DNA of 64,000 bases from Bolinopsis microptera (lineage: Eukaryota > Ctenophora > Tentaculata > Lobata > Bolinopsidae). How positions within the stretch are numbered: position 1 is the stretch's first letter; each line of letters starts with the position of its first letter. Made by a program: the position numbers and the translations under genes. The notes beneath the pieces were generated by a model. It was not told the DNA's origin. It ran no database searches and was given only the letters and a program-made list of their open reading frames with translations. Below are positions 47,101 to 57,789 of the stretch, piece after piece. Location of the stretch: contig NC_087074.1 in assembly GCF_026151205.1 (NCBI RefSeq), positions 12,443,182-12,507,181 of the forward strand. Direction: 5' to 3'.

Positions 47101-50100
47101 AGATATCAATATCGTTTCCTAAGAAAAATAATTGATGTTATAGCATACACACTCTTTAATTGTATACACCAAACAATTGGGAGAAATGCTTGCTATTATA
47201 ATTGCTGAAAAGTTATCGGTAATTGAATCATTGATATGAACAATTTCTTACTTCCTTGAGTATAATACACTAGATATAGCTAACTGTGTGTAAAATGTAA
47301 ATGTACTACATACTAATTTGATATGTAATAACTTAGTAATATGTACTATATGATTACTTTGTGCAACTTTATTCATTGCTTGGCGACACAAATATCTGTC
47401 ACCCTTCTAGGTATAATGGTTTAATGATTACAAACAACACAAAATACATTTCACTAAGTAACAATTATTCAATTCTGGTGCACTAAACTTGTGTTAAATG
47501 CAGAATTTTGGATTAATTGACTCTCACACTCAAGATATGAACCGATATAGAAGTGCATTATTTAGTTATTTCCATAATAATTAGATATTTCCATAATAAT
47601 TAGTTATTTCCATAATAATTAGTTATTTCCATACTAAGTCTCGCTTGACTGACTTAAATGTATCTTTTTGGTTATATCAGTGTATCTTTGAAGCGTACAC
47701 ACTCTTTAATTGTATACACCAAACAATTGGGAGAAATGCTTGCTATTATAATTGCTGAATATGTACTATATATGTACTATATGATAATATAGTACTATAT
47801 GATTACAAATCATCTAGCTTGATTGATTCAAAGGGAGAATTAAATTCCTCTATCTTTGAAGCGTGTAATAAATGGTAGAATTTATTTATTTATTCATAAA
47901 AGATCGAGACGTTTGATATTTAATTAATGTGTGATTAATGATCTGTTTAATTAATGTTAATATTGCACGACTATTAAAACAGCTCTACGTTAAAGGGTTG
48001 GTGTTTGCTTTCTTTGGGAAACGGTTCTCATAATTGGATATTCATTCAGTGATAACTGTAAATCAATAAACAATGGTTTTGATGAATCGTTGCGGCTGCT
48101 CATTGCTCATTGCTCACTGCTCATTGCTCTATAATTACATAATTACAAGGTTGATTTACAGAACTTAGCCTCAGTAATTCAAATTTTAAAACAATTATAA
48201 CACACGAAACATCAGCCACAGTTTATATTACAATCTTAACACGTTACATCTGTTGAATAAGGTGATGGTTAGACAGCTTATCGTATGCCTCACTTAGCAG
48301 TACGATCATATAAACTGCGCCTTTAACCAGGAGTTAAGTACTCCCACATAAAATACGAGATAATTGCCTAAAATGAGCATTTATCTGGTGAACCGTTTAC
48401 ATAATACTATGCGGTATGTAGCTATATTGTTATTGTATTGTATCAGATGCCATCGTGGAGTAGGTGGTCTCCTGCACCTTTTCCGCCTCGACATAAAAGA
48501 AAAAACCTAGAGTCTAGACACGCAACCTGCAATCCGAAGGTGGTTGCAGCCCTTACGGAAGACTATAAGGTCTTCATGCTTATATGATTAAATGATTAAA
48601 TGATACATAACGATAACTTGTAAATCCCAGAAGTTTCCAGTATCGTCATGAATCGATGTACTTACTGAGTTTGGTGTCACTCGGCCATGAGAAAAGCTGG
48701 CTATATTGCAGATGGTAACCACACCATATTACGACAAGGATTTTATGACAATGATATTACGAAAGGCTCGCAATATTGTCGTTATACTGTGCGGGAACCA
48801 ATATCATTACAATTACATTACTCTATCTTTTACAGAGGAAGTACTGAATAAGGTATCTAGGCAGATGTCATATATTATTACAATATACTATCTGTCACTA
48901 AAGCAATTGATAAGATCTCATTTAATTTTTTTTGCTGCTTTGATGACATCTCACACTACGGTCAAACAATTCATTACTATATATTATAATATACAGAATG
49001 TAACAAATAAACCGGATTATTACACCTCAAACCGCACGTGTTATCAATGGTAAATTATCTTCTAATTGGGTCCAATTACCAGTTAAGTTGGAATGATACA
49101 GTCTGCAGCAAATTCCTGCTGAAATCATCCACATTGTTACACCACAATATGGTGTATTGTTGTATCAGGGTGTATCACCACCCTGACCACGAGATGAAGA
49201 AGCTCAATTAGATAATTAACAAAACAATGCTCTAGTCTGCGTACCTTACAGTGACATTGTATTGTTAACACTGATTACCTAACACACTCTAATTAGTTGG
49301 AGTAACATTACCAGGGACTATCTACTAAACTCTTATCTTACTAACACATTGTCTGACACTACTGCAAAGTAACTCACACGGACAGTACGAGAGTTACACG
49401 TCTGAATTAATCAACAAGCTGCCTGCCATGTAACGGTTACATTGTAACGGTTACATTGTAACGGTTACATTGTAACGGTTACATTGTAACGGTTACATTG
49501 TAACGGTTACATTGTAACGGTTACATTGTAACCTATCATGTACACACTATGTAACGTCTAATTTACTTGTAGCTGCTTGCTCGGGCAATGTTTACATGCT
49601 ATTAATAGCAAGGTTATAATAAAACAACAATGTCTTCTTAACAATAAGAAGGGCTGTCTAATCTTCACGAAATAACTCAAGCGTAAAGGGCTAGAAACCC
49701 TCGTTATTTGAGGGGATACTGATTACTGAGGTCGTACAGCGTGTTTCAAAAGTCTTGCATGGGTGTACCTTTTGAATAATTTGTTATCCATTTGTCGAAA
49801 CTTCATTCTGTAAACAGTTACTGGTAGTTTAATGGCAACTTCTGAATTTTGTACGTTGCCATGGCCACCATAACAATCACAATTAGTCCCCTAGCAACCG
49901 AGGTAAATTTGGGTTATTTTGTAATTACAGATCTAAATTTCCACACCTTGTTCACTGAACTAAAGCTGAACTCACAGTATTAACTGTGGGGTGGCATTGC
50001 ACCTACCTTAGGTTTCCCGACCGCCATCTCCTCCTTATACCCCGGTGTATCTGTATCAGGAGGGTACGCTACGTGCAGGTAGATATTGTGAGGCCTCAAC

Positions 50101-52824
50101 TCCATCTGCAGAGCTTCACTGAACCCACGTAGTGCGAACTTACTGGCACTGTACGCTGTGTACCCGAATATACCTATCTGTCCTGCCTAAGGGGGTGTGT
50201 GTGATTTAGTTGTTAGTTAGAACATGTTGAGGAGAATAACTTGAAAACATACATAATTAGTTTGGACCAGTTGGATACACTTTTAATATACTTTGTATAT
50301 TTTGTTACTATTATATAAGAAGTTCAGGTTTCTACTCTTACAACAAGAAATATATCAAGGTTTGCTGTTTTTATTTGGTGTAAGAATTATTGTTGTACCT
50401 TGACCCCACCATGACATAGTATCGTGTAAGTTTAATAATTCGTCTATTCTAATGATCCTAAGTATTACAGGTCACCTGAACATGGTACGAACCATCAATC
50501 ATATCTTATTGCAACACATGACTGTCCTTTTAAAATAATGAATATTATAATATTCTGCGTATAATGAATCAAGTTATGTAAGTAGTTATAAAGACCTACT
50601 ACTTTAAGTTATGTGCCAACCTTATTACTTTACTATGAGACACACCCAGAGCAGAGGGTAAGCACGTATTATGTTGCGTATTGAAGCCCTATTAAGTAAA
50701 GTTAACAATTAGTGTGCTCACTGTGTAGTCGTTGTTAGTCGGTCAATTTGCAGAAGATCACTTGTTGAAGCTGCACTCAATTTTAACGCTAATGTATTAC
50801 AGCTCATCACATAACAACCAATCCTCCCTAGCTTAAACCAATTAACTAATTAACCAATGAAACAAATTACCTGAGACGAGCAGAATACAATGCGGCCACT
50901 TTTCTGCCTCTTCATATTAGCTACCACACACTGGGTAGGAATAACACTTCCCATGAAGTTCAGGTTCATCATGTCTTCAAACTGGGACGGCGGAATGTCT
51001 TCAAAACAACCACATATCGACGTTCCTGGGGGTTTAATTGTTTTATTGTTTTATTTATTTAAAGGGTTCTATATAATATAACATTATTGTATGATATTTC
51101 AATAAATAATACATCAATTAAAGCTTTATATTTAGTACAGTTTGGAACAGTGTCTTAATAAGAAGACTAATGCACCTGTAATATATAACATATAGTATTT
51201 AATTACTATTGTCAACCAAACTGCCGAGTCAGCTAGATTAAGATCAGGCATGCCAAAAATAGATAATATTATATATATTCAATTATTATATAGCACAGTT
51301 CGTTAGTATGGAATGCAATTTCGAATTAAATGCTACAATACAATTTTAAATTAGAATAGCCAATTCTCATCCTCAGACAAATCCGACACATCTTGATTAT
51401 ATATAAATACAATATTCGGACTTCTACATTTATGATTTTGTGTAGAAGTCAGAATGTTGTATTCATAATTGATACAAGAGAAACGCCATTTTCGGACGTG
51501 AGGAGAGTTAGGACTCCTCCAACTACATTAAATCAATTCCTTCTGTAACGTCCTGGATATTCATAAGATATATCAAGATCTGTCAGTTATAACCCCAACA
51601 TCATACTCTGTACATCATATTGCCGTTAACCCAAATTCACGTTCTAAAATTTCATAAAATTAGTTTTTACAGGACTAAAGAAAAATACTGTCACTGCTCT
51701 TGGTTTGACGAAACTGAGTACAATTTTCCAGTTCAAAATAGTTATTTATGTTTGGTGGTAGGTAGAGTAAGCTGTGTTGCAAGTAAGTGGTTCGTTTTGA
51801 ACTACATGGATAGCCACAACAGTACTCTACAAGATAAACACTTTAGAAACATTAGACTTTAGGTTTAAGTTTCATGCCGACCACGCCTACAAACAGTGGC
51901 GAGTGCGACATTTTCAAATTGTGCGTGAATACCTGCTCAGTGCTCCTGAATAGTGAATACCGGCTCATAATGGAGTGTTATCATATTATGAAACCTTCAT
52001 TGATCAGTGATCATGCAGTTTACATTAGAGGTTCAGAGAAATCTTTGTAGGCGTTATTATCATGTTGTAACCAAGATAGAAATTATTAAGACGGAACTTA
52101 AAAGAGGAGCATCATACCAGCACAGTTAACGAGGACATCTACACATTTCCCAATGTAATCCTCTGCTTCCTGGATACTAGACCGGACAACTTGGAACTCA
52201 TCCTTCACATTTAAACTGCAGACTGCAACCCTCTGTTCATCGTTAACAGTGTGATCCAGAACCTGTCAGATTCAATGTGATCAACGAGTGTAGTAGCTAC
52301 TGATATCAGTACATGTTTAACCTCCACAATTTCAGGGAGCAGTAATCTACCACACTACAAAAATCCAACGACCCAATATAATAGCATAAGTAAAAGTCTA
52401 AAGATATCATATTTCCAACCTGTTCTCGTGCCATTTCCAGTTTGTCTCTGTTTCTGGCTATCAGAGTGACGTGAGCACCTCTCTGTATGGCAGCTACAGC
52501 TACACTAAGTCCTATACCACTTGAACCACCTGGGGATCACGTGATAAGAGTGTGGGATCACGTGATTAGGTAAAAATTATTTTAAATTTTGTTTTAATAC
52601 CGAATTGGTTTTGAGGTTGATAAATTTTAATTGAGATCCAATGGTAACGGAGATTATAATGAAGTTGAGTATACATTTTAAAAAGGATCTTTACCTGTGA
52701 TAGCGACATGTTTTCCAGCAAAGGAATACTTAGGAATAGCAGTTACATAGGAATAGAGTAACAGGACAAATGCGAATAATACCAGAGGAAATAACCAATA
52801 GCTTTCCAATATAGAGTCTAACAT
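41165..52824 (-). CDS. KDSR: 3-ketodihydrosphingosine reductase
   Basis: Eight minus-strand exons join in phase: 52824-52695, 52529-52420, 52262-52118, 51025-50871, 50186-50007, 47118-47037, 45726-45629, 41245-41165. They give 326 residues (human enzyme 332). It reduces 3-ketodihydrosphingosine to dihydrosphingosine with NADPH, the second step of sphingolipid synthesis, on the cytosolic face of the ER. An N-terminal membrane segment (residues about 11-30) is followed by the Rossmann motif TGGSSGIG (43-50). The SDR catalytic pair is Y192-SAS-K196, preceded by [14 protein letters not shown]. The family-specific [12 protein letters not shown] follows. A hydrophobic C-terminal segment (PLGRIIILF) matches the family's second membrane stretch. 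Intron 7 hosts a Mutator-like element. Intron 6 begins with a GTGAAA minisatellite. Confidence 0.93.
41313..41370. repeat. 24-bp tandem repeat, 3 copies
   Basis: Units of AATAACTTACTTTGTGGGATC lie in intron 7 of KDSR, about 70 bp from its last exon. Confidence 0.7.
41853..44778 (+). mobile_element. Mutator-like composite transposon with 8-bp target duplication
   Basis: The outer ends GGGGGGTACCAATGGCAT (left) and the inverted copy ATGCCATTGGTACCCCCC (right) bound the element. GGTCACTT is duplicated at 41845-41852 and 44779-44786. A block of about 110 bp (GGAGAATTGGCCAAACAAAA) occurs in the same orientation near both ends. Inside lie long inverted repeats, about 42716-42930 and 44258-44462, each made of two subrepeats with CTAGAGCGGAGTCAAATCGC. 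The centre encodes transposase fragments. It may be one MULE or a MULE inserted in an older element. Confidence 0.7.
43460..44135 (+). pseudogene. Broken Mutator-like transposase C-terminal region
   Basis: The frame at 43641-44135 reads [17 protein letters not shown], then a WVQG...WN segment and [20 protein letters not shown]. This matches the conserved tail of MULE transposases (LAF.P..DV...F ... YF...W ... N..E..NR.F). An upstream frame with [11 protein letters not shown] and VWIRRLM is the preceding piece in another frame, so at least one frameshift near 43635 breaks it. The DDE core and any zinc finger further upstream were not seen. Not expected to be active. Confidence 0.65.
46951..47030. 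repeat. GTGAAAGTGAAAC minisatellite at KDSR intron 6 donor
   Basis: Five copies of about 18 bp (AAAGTGAAAGTGAAACAA) begin 6 bases inside intron 6. The core GAAAGTGAAAC matches the interferon-stimulated response element consensus bound by IRF-type factors. Whether it has such a role here is inference. Confidence 0.7.
47143..47759. repeat. 67-bp direct duplication in KDSR intron 5
   Basis: Two near-identical segments (ACACTCTTTAATTGTATACA onward) lie at 47143-47209 and 47693-47759. Between them are 20-bp repeats of TTAGTTATTTCCATAATAA at about 47561-47632. Confidence 0.75.
49431..49533. repeat. 14-bp TAACGGTTACATTG tandem repeat
   Basis: About seven perfect copies lie in intron 5 of KDSR. Each contains the palindromic TAACGGTTA, which fits the MYB-site consensus YAACGG on both strands. 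Confidence 0.85.
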
Positions 52825-53385
52825 TTTCCTACGAAAATATGAACATTTTTATTATTAAAGTGAAAATCGTTGCCAGTTCGAATAAATTGAATTTAAATCA
52901 AGTTATAAATTGGAATAGAGTTGAACTATTTTGCAATCTATTATACACAATGAAACTAATCAATATTTTTTTTGAAGTTTCAATAGCTCAATAAATCGTA
53001 CATGATAATCTCAAATTATAAACTAATTTACAATAATAAACTAAAATAACTAATTATGTCTGCTTTCAAATGTAGTAGTAAAGTAAATATTACTAAAAAT
53101 AATAAACCATAAAAATATAATGCAAAACAATCTTACAATGTGAAAACTACAGCACTATACAATAAATTTCTGTTAAAAATGTAGCAAAAATTCGACAATT
53201 AAAAACTATTGATACAAAAATACACAATCTAAAATAGCTGAAATATATCCTCTAATATCCTCAAATGGATGGTAATTAAAAAGATCAATAATTATTCACT
53301 AGTAATTTGCCTATACAAAAACAGTCATGTTGAATGATCCTACATTGAAATGAAACTATAATAGTATCTTGCTAATTGGTCCTTC
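52825..53385. other. Spacer between KDSR and the HET-like gene
   Basis: Very AT-rich; holds the KDSR 5' flank and the 3' end of the HET-like gene. No coding exon or repeat recognised. Confidence 0.5.
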
Positions 53386-55197
53386 TTAAAATTCAGTGTG
53401 TTCCCAGGAGTCTCCACCCCATTCCAGCTCTTCAGTTTCAACACTGTCCATCATATCCAACACTTCCTTTTCTCTGCCTTTGTATGTAGTGCCACTCAAT
53501 TTCTTGACCGTCAACAAATCTCCATCAATTGGATTAAAAGATGCGTATTCAGCAACTGCACCGAGGATAAACTGAGCAAATTGAAGGGCTCCAAAGATTG
53601 GTGTGAAATAATCACTTTCAGGTAGATTCTTATCTTCAGTTATGTCAGAAGGCCTTTGGTGGATAGAATGCTTCTCAGGACCCAGTTGGTATACGTAGTA
53701 GCTGGAGTTTAACAGAGCCACAGCTCTTGCTAACCAACCATTGGTATCACCTAACATACTCTTACTGACGAAAAATGACAAACTCTTGGCTACTGTGACA
53801 TTGATAAGTCCTAAAATAGGGTTTTTAGGCTGTTTTGTGTTTCTAATGCCCAAGAAAATCCCATAATCTGGAAGCATTGCAATTGACTCATCAATTTTCT
53901 TATATCCTGCAACATATTCATACTTTTCAAATGTTGAAACATCCACACCATGAATAACTGAAAACATCAAGTCAAGGTTAGCCTTTTTGCTTATGGATGG
54001 AAAATCACGGTAACCTTCTTTGGACGTGACAAATGGAAGAAACCTCTTTACAAGATCATCAACTTTAATGGTTTGGATACCAGCTTTAGGGTTAATACCG
54101 GAACACCATTTTCCAGGATTAGCAATGACAACATCGACTTTCTGACTCGGATAAGAATTAGGTAAGAAAGAATCAAGAGCATTCTTTATCTCAACTGGCC
54201 CTTTATTTAAGACATATTCAGCCAGGGAGAATGAAGCAACAATTCTATCTGAGTTGAACCTGAAGAAGCCTGTGCGATAGCTTGACAGCGCCCCCATAAG
54301 AACTTTATCCTCATCAACCTCTCTGGGGAGTTTGACTATGGGAGAAACCTTTTCAAGTAATTCATTAAACAATCTGTAAACATGAAGGCTTGACTTGGCA
54401 ATTTCCTTTTCCGATGCATCATCATCGCTTAGCCAGAATTCAATTCCGTCTATTTCAGAAATGATTTCCTCTAATGCATCACTCAAATCTTCATCATCTC
54501 TACCTTGAAGAACCCTTTGAATACCAAGCAAATATACAGCAACATCATCAAGCACTTTCAGGATAACTTTTTGGTTAGACAGCTTACCAGTAAATATATT
54601 TAAATCAACCATCTTTGAAGATCCTTTAAAACTTCTTTTATTTGTTTCAATAAAGGCCGTTTCAGCTCTACCACTTTCTGTTTTCAAGAAGTCATTTAAT
54701 GGTTTGATGACACAAATAACTTTTGTGAATGAAATTTCTTGTTGAACCCAGCCTCTGTAGCAATATTCAGGTCTTAGCCCAATACTCATCTCCGTGAAGA
54801 CTGTTCCATGATAGTACAATTTTCCCATAAATCCCATGTTAAGTTTTATATGTGCTGGCCATGCTTGAACCATGCAGAGACCATCTAACCACACCTGATC
54901 AAAAAATTCTAGAGCAGCTCGACATATTTCTTCTGCTCTGTTGCTTATCTTCCATGTCAGTTCTGTCTCACTGTCATACCAGTCAACTCTGTCATGACCC
55001 CATGTATAGGAGCAAATCCCAATTTTGGTAAAGTATTCATCTGTAAATTCATGCTTAACTGATTGAACAGAAAGGTCCCCATTGTCACTCAAAGAAACTA
55101 GTCTTAACGGCTTAATTTTACCACTAGTAATTGCATCGTCAAAACTCATGTCACAGGGGGCTACTGCTGCTGCTTGTTTAGTACATCGAGATCCCAT
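53386..55197 (-). CDS. HET-like domain protein, intronless
   Basis: One uninterrupted 603-codon frame with no introns, unlike the neighbouring genes. It starts MGSRCTKQ, a strong N-myristoylation signal (Gly2, small residue 3, Thr6) with a palmitoylatable Cys5, so it is probably membrane-anchored. Residues 60-155 carry, in order and at the right spacing, the hallmarks of the fungal heterokaryon-incompatibility (HET) domain: ICSYTWG (61-67), VWLDGLCMVQ (102-111; usual WIDAICINQ), MGKLYYHGTVF (124-134; usual M..IY..A..V) and YRGWVQQE (147-154; usual R.W..QE). The remaining 450 residues are acidic and not recognised. HET domains in fungi trigger non-self cell death; a similar immune role here is inference. 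Transfer from another lineage or origin by retroposition could explain the missing introns. Confidence 0.7.
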   Translation of the reverse strand: MGSRCTKQAAAVAPCDMSFDDAITSGKIKPLRLVSLSDNGDLSVQSVKHEFTDEYFTKIGICSYTWGHDRVDWYDSETELTWKISNRAEEICRAALEFFDQVWLDGLCMVQAWPAHIKLNMGFMGKLYYHGTVFTEMSIGLRPEYCYRGWVQQEISFTKVICVIKPLNDFLKTESGRAETAFIETNKRSFKGSSKMVDLNIFTGKLSNQKVILKVLDDVAVYLLGIQRVLQGRDDEDLSDALEEIISEIDGIEFWLSDDDASEKEIAKSSLHVYRLFNELLEKVSPIVKLPREVDEDKVLMGALSSYRTGFFRFNSDRIVASFSLAEYVLNKGPVEIKNALDSFLPNSYPSQKVDVVIANPGKWCSGINPKAGIQTIKVDDLVKRFLPFVTSKEGYRDFPSISKKANLDLMFSVIHGVDVSTFEKYEYVAGYKKIDESIAMLPDYGIFLGIRNTKQPKNPILGLINVTVAKSLSFFVSKSMLGDTNGWLARAVALLNSSYYVYQLGPEKHSIHQRPSDITEDKNLPESDYFTPIFGALQFAQFILGAVAEYASFNPIDGDLLTVKKLSGTTYKGREKEVLDMMDSVETEELEWGGDSWEHTEF

Positions 55198-55317
55198 GAA
55201 GCTGCAGTAAAATTAAGTCAGTAAAACACAAACCACAATGCAAAATAATAAAATTAAAACTAAAAATAAAAGTTGGAAAGCAGTTCTTAAAGGTTTTTGA
55301 AGATTTAATATTAAATT

Positions 55318-55467
55318 AACACAACAACACAACAACACAACAACACAACAACACAACAACACAACAACACAACAACACAACAACACAACAACACAACAAC
55401 ACAACAACACAACAACACAACAGCACAACAACACAACAACACAACAACACAACAACACAACAACACA
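55318..55467. repeat. AACAACAC microsatellite upstream of HET-like gene
   Basis: About 19 copies of an 8-bp unit, one with a substitution (CAGCAC), end 120 bp before the HET-like start codon. The long minus-strand frames of repeated Cys/Val here are repeat artefacts. Confidence 0.95.
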
Positions 55468-55729
55468 GTTCCACTTTGCCGACATTTAATAAACTAGATA
55501 CAGGGAAACCTCTATATACAGCGAAAAGTTTAAATACCAGGCTTCGTGTGGGAAACAAAATAAGCACAGTATAGGAAATAACTAAATTAAAGTGTAAAGA
55601 GATTCACGTGATCCCATTCCAAGGTAATCAGTATCTGAAGCTTCTCGAATAACCTGTCAAACTTCTAATATCATACAATATCACATTAGGCTTTGAGTAT
55701 TTATAAACAAGATACATAATGATATTCTA

Positions 55730-56074
55730 ATGATGATTGATAGCAAATCGAATGTTGTGCTTCTACTCTTAGATCTATCAGCTGCTTTTGACACCATAAA
55801 CCATAACCTCCTTCTTACGAAACTCAAGAATGCGTATGGTATTACAGAACTAGCACTCAGCTGGTTACAATGTTACCTTAATAATCGCACATTCAAGGTT
55901 AAAGTAAAAAAAAGTCACATCTTCTGAAGGCTATCTGGATATTGGTGTACCTCAAGGATCCATTTTAGGACCACTACTGTTCATATAATTGTATACCAGA
56001 GATCTTGAAGAAATTGTTTCTCGATACATTTGTATGCAGATGACACACAGGTGTATTTTACTTTTGATGTTCAC
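55730..56074 (+). pseudogene. LINE reverse transcriptase, left fragment
   Basis: Shows LLLLDLSAAFDTINHNLLL (RT motif A region), then GVPQGSILGPLLF in another frame and the catalytic YADDTQVYF. The reading frame is broken by a stop at 55925-55927 and another after GPLLFI. Confidence 0.8.
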
Positions 56075-56283
56075 CAGAGGCACATATTAGGTGCGATGGG
56101 TGCGGGATCGCACAATTTACCGTTTTCCGCACATGTCCGCATAATTTATTGTTTTCCGCACATGTCCGCACATTTTGTAATTTTCTGCATATTTCCGCAT
56201 AATCTAGCATTTTCTGCGTAATTTCGCATAATTTTGAAATTTTCGCGTTAAGATTTTCGAGTGTAAAAACCAAAATATGTTAT

Positions 56284-56700
56284 AGTCGGGCCCTTTTAGG
56301 ACCGTGACTCAGGCCCTTTCGGGACCCTGACCCAGGCCCTTTTAGGACCGTGACTCAGGCCCTTTCGGGACCCTGACCCAGGCCCTTTTAGGACCGTGAT
56401 TCAGGCCCTTTCGGGACCGTGACCCAGGCCCTTTTGGAACTCATACCTAGGCCACGTGACCCAGTTACCACGTGACACAGGCCCTTTCGGGACCGTGACC
56501 CAGGCCCTTTTGGAACTCATGCCTAGGCCACGTGACCCAGTTACCACGTGACACAGGCCCTTTCGGGACCCTGACCCAGGCCCTTTCGGGACCGTGACCC
56601 AGGCCCTTTCGGGACCGTTACCCAGGCCCTTTTGGGACCGTGACCCAGGCCCTTTCGGGACCGTTACCCAGGCCCTTTCGGGACCGTGATCCAGGCCGTT
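56284..56700 (+). repeat. CAGGCCCTTTCGGGACCGTGAC minisatellite
   Basis: About 17 copies of a 22-23-bp unit lie inside the hAT-like element. Variants include GCCACGTGACCCAGTTACCA, which adds CACGTG E-boxes. Confidence 0.85.
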
Positions 56701-56843
56701 ATGAAACCCTCGTCGTTACCATACTTTGATTATAGTTTATCAGTTATCATTCGTAACTTCACCACATCATCTGATTACTCTAAGTCACTGTTCTCAGATA
56801 ACTGAATCTCAATATAGGTTCAATCATGGTCTTAGTAAAGAAC

Positions 56844-57677
56844 TGTTAGAATCTTAATTCTATTTGTAGCTTGTTTTTGTACTTACATATTACTAACCCT
56901 GTATCTCACTTTAGCAAAGGTTTAGTTCCAGTGATTGTATATACAGTGTTGGGGTAAAGGGACTCCAGAAGGCAGACAAGGCTCGACTCCAGACTCTAGT
57001 TGAAGTAACAGAAGAGAGAGGAGTGTCCAGTGTTTAGTTGACTCCAGACTCTAGCGAAGCAGAAGGGAGAGGAGTGACGTTGTCGACTCCAGACTCTAGC
57101 GTAGCAGAAGGGAGAGGAGTGACGTTGTTTTAGTGATCCCACAGATTCCAGTCGACAGATACTATCTGTGTTCTGTGACGTGGAAAGAGTGGTAAGTAGT
57201 TTATAGTTATAGTTTAGTAGTTTAGTCTAGGAGTTCCCGCTTCCTCTTTCACTTTCATTTATAGTTTCACGTGGATTACCTTTCACTTTACTCACGGTAG
57301 TTTTCCCCCAGGGTTTTGTTTTATAGTTATCAGTTCCAGTTTTACTTGAAGTCCTCATCATTCAGAAGTCCCTCATATAGTAAGAAGAACATCATCATCA
57401 GGAGTAGTAGTTTTAATTTAATAGTAGTTTAATCTAATAGTAAAAAAGACATTGTTTAGTTTAGTATTGAAATGTGTTTTAACTATTAGTCAGAGCAGAG
57501 TAGTGTGAGTTACTGAGTCACACCATATCAATCATTCACTATTTAAGAGAGTACATTGTAGAGTAACAAGGTTACTTTTGACACAAGATTTGTATAACCT
57601 CTTTATTCATCTAATTTGTATTTATAATAATTGAGTATTATTTGTTATTTAATTAACCCAAGAACAGGGTTCCAACA
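56844..57677 (+). repeat. 5' LTR
   Basis: 834 bp, TGTTAGAATC to GGTTCCAACA. Contains three imperfect repeats of about 45 bp beginning GACTCCAGACTCTAG (56990-57125), possible enhancer units, and a CTTTCACTTTCATTTATAG box. Confidence 0.9.
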
Positions 57678-57789
57678 GTGGTAGCAGGAAGAACTACGTT
57701 ACACCGGACCGCATTTATTTTTTGTATATTTTAACTAACACTTAACACCTAACACCCGATTTCAGCTTTCAGATTCTTCTACATCCATC

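Noticed and set aside
55213..55567. Cys/Val-rich minus-strand frames
   Set aside because: Translation of the AACAACAC microsatellite.
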